Assembly (NCBI GenBank): GCA_003315675.1
Contig: NIZU01000084.1
Coordinates: 1-5,484, forward strand
Source: Methanocorpusculum sp. MCE
GTDB lineage: Archaea; Halobacteriota; Methanomicrobia; Methanomicrobiales; Methanocorpusculaceae
Direction of reading: 5' to 3'
Length of the DNA stretch: 5,484 nucleotides
In this document: piece after piece, positions 5,064 through 5,484 of the stretch
Layout of the letters: each line of letters begins with the position of its first letter
Numbering within the stretch: the stretch's first letter is position 1
Position numbers and translations under genes: made by a program
The notes under the pieces: generated by a model
What the model was told of the DNA's origin: nothing
What the model saw: only the letters and a program-made list of their open reading frames with translations
Databases searched by the model: none

Positions 5064-5076
5064 CCTTTTTTTCAGA
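5061..5076 (+). terminator. Stop codon plus U-tract terminator of the aspartate aminotransferase
   Basis: TAACCTTTTTTTCAGA is identical in all 16 bases to the end of the preceding gene (3876-3891). There is no stem before it. Confidence 0.5.
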
Positions 5077-5088
5077 GCAGACAGACCA

Positions 5089-5103
5089 AAATCAGAAAAA
5101 AAT
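5089..5103 (-). terminator. U-tract downstream of the surface-protein remnant
   Basis: On the minus strand, 16 bases after the TAG at 5119-5121, the text reads ATTTTTTTCTGATTTT. It lacks a hairpin and faces the U-tract of the convergent gene, so both strands stop within about 40 bp. Confidence 0.35.
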
Positions 5104-5118
5104 ACAGAAGATGGGGGC

Positions 5119-5385
5119 CTAACGCCGTTCTCTTCTGCATATCAGCAATGTCGTTAAACCAAGCCCGGCGAAAATCCCGATTACTGGAACAGGGCTTTCT
5201 ACGTTAAGAGCGTTATCGATGTAGATCAATTCGGCATTCTCTGTATTGAATGTCACGTCTTTTGCAACGGTAAGAGTGAGACCTGCGGGGATTTCAAATG
5301 TATGTCCATGCGGCAGTGTCAGGTCCCGGGTGAGTTTGGCGGTCTGCAGCAATACACAGTTCGAACCGCAGCCTGCAAAGATCAC
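5119..5385 (-). pseudogene. C-terminal remnant of an anchored cell-surface protein
   Basis: The 88-residue open frame ends in ESPVPVIGIFAGLGLTTLLI then CRRERR (residues 63-88): a Ser-Pro spacer, one membrane helix and a basic tail, the usual C-terminal anchor of surface proteins in methanogens. Before it, LTRDLTLPHGHTFEIPAGLT (18-37) and LTVAKDVTFN look like beta-helix rungs of adhesin-like proteins. There is no signal peptide at the front. The only starts are GTG 5383-5385 without a Shine-Dalgarno site, and an in-frame TAA at 5392-5394 cuts it off from the open text that continues to the window edge. Most likely this is the tail of a larger, broken gene; a small expressed membrane protein is the alternative. 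Confidence 0.45.
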
Positions 5386-5484
5386 TGAATATTACGTCCC
5401 ATATGACACACCCATTCCGCTCACCATGACACAACAAGTCCGCTGAAATGATACAAGAATTCCGCACATGACATACCCCCATAT
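5386..5484. other. Window edge, upstream of the surface-protein remnant
   Basis: On the minus strand the frame of the remnant is open again from 5395 to the edge, with no recognisable motif; other frames give only Cys-rich text without family likeness. I see no promoter that I would defend here. Confidence 0.3.

Overview
The window looks like archaeal chromosome, most likely from a methanogen of the Methanomicrobiales (Methanocorpusculum-like). I infer this from the protein families, not from a marker gene. The evidence is: a class V aminotransferase very close to the methanogen MJ0959 type, a short archaeal-style PurE, TATA-type promoters with little or no leader, bare oligo-U terminators, and a remnant of a cell-surface protein with a C-terminal membrane anchor. 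There is no CRISPR array, rRNA or tRNA that I can see.

Layout from left to right. Positions 1-116 (minus) hold the start of a coiled-coil protein that runs off the window; it is perhaps the N-terminus of a proteasome-activating nucleotidase, but this is weakly supported. Positions 180-1171 (minus) hold an IS5-type insertion sequence. Its transposase is split into two overlapping reading frames by a roughly 50-nt insert made of two small hairpins. Positions 1340-2131 (plus) encode a lipoprotein-type solute-binding protein of an amino-acid ABC transporter, with its own TATA box and a hairpin terminator, but no permease or ATPase gene beside it. Positions 2294-2683 (minus) encode PurE of purine synthesis. 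It is divergent from the class V aminotransferase at 2748-3878 (plus), and the 64-bp gap between them carries two interlocked TATA boxes. Positions 3936-5063 (plus) encode a class I aspartate aminotransferase with a TATA box placed for a leaderless mRNA. Positions 5119-5385 (minus) hold the C-terminal piece of a surface protein that seems to be decaying.

Together, the central genes are housekeeping amino-acid and nucleotide metabolism: amino-acid capture, transamination of phosphohydroxypyruvate/alanine/glyoxylate-type substrates, aspartate formation, and the AIR-to-CAIR carboxylation step. Each gene appears to be its own transcription unit, separated by U-tract terminators. Both ends are accessory in character: an IS on the left and surface-protein debris on the right. 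I found no convincing new biological system. The best second-look items are the hairpin insert inside the transposase, the unusual residue and short length of PurE, and the identical stop-codon/U-tract module after both aminotransferase genes.
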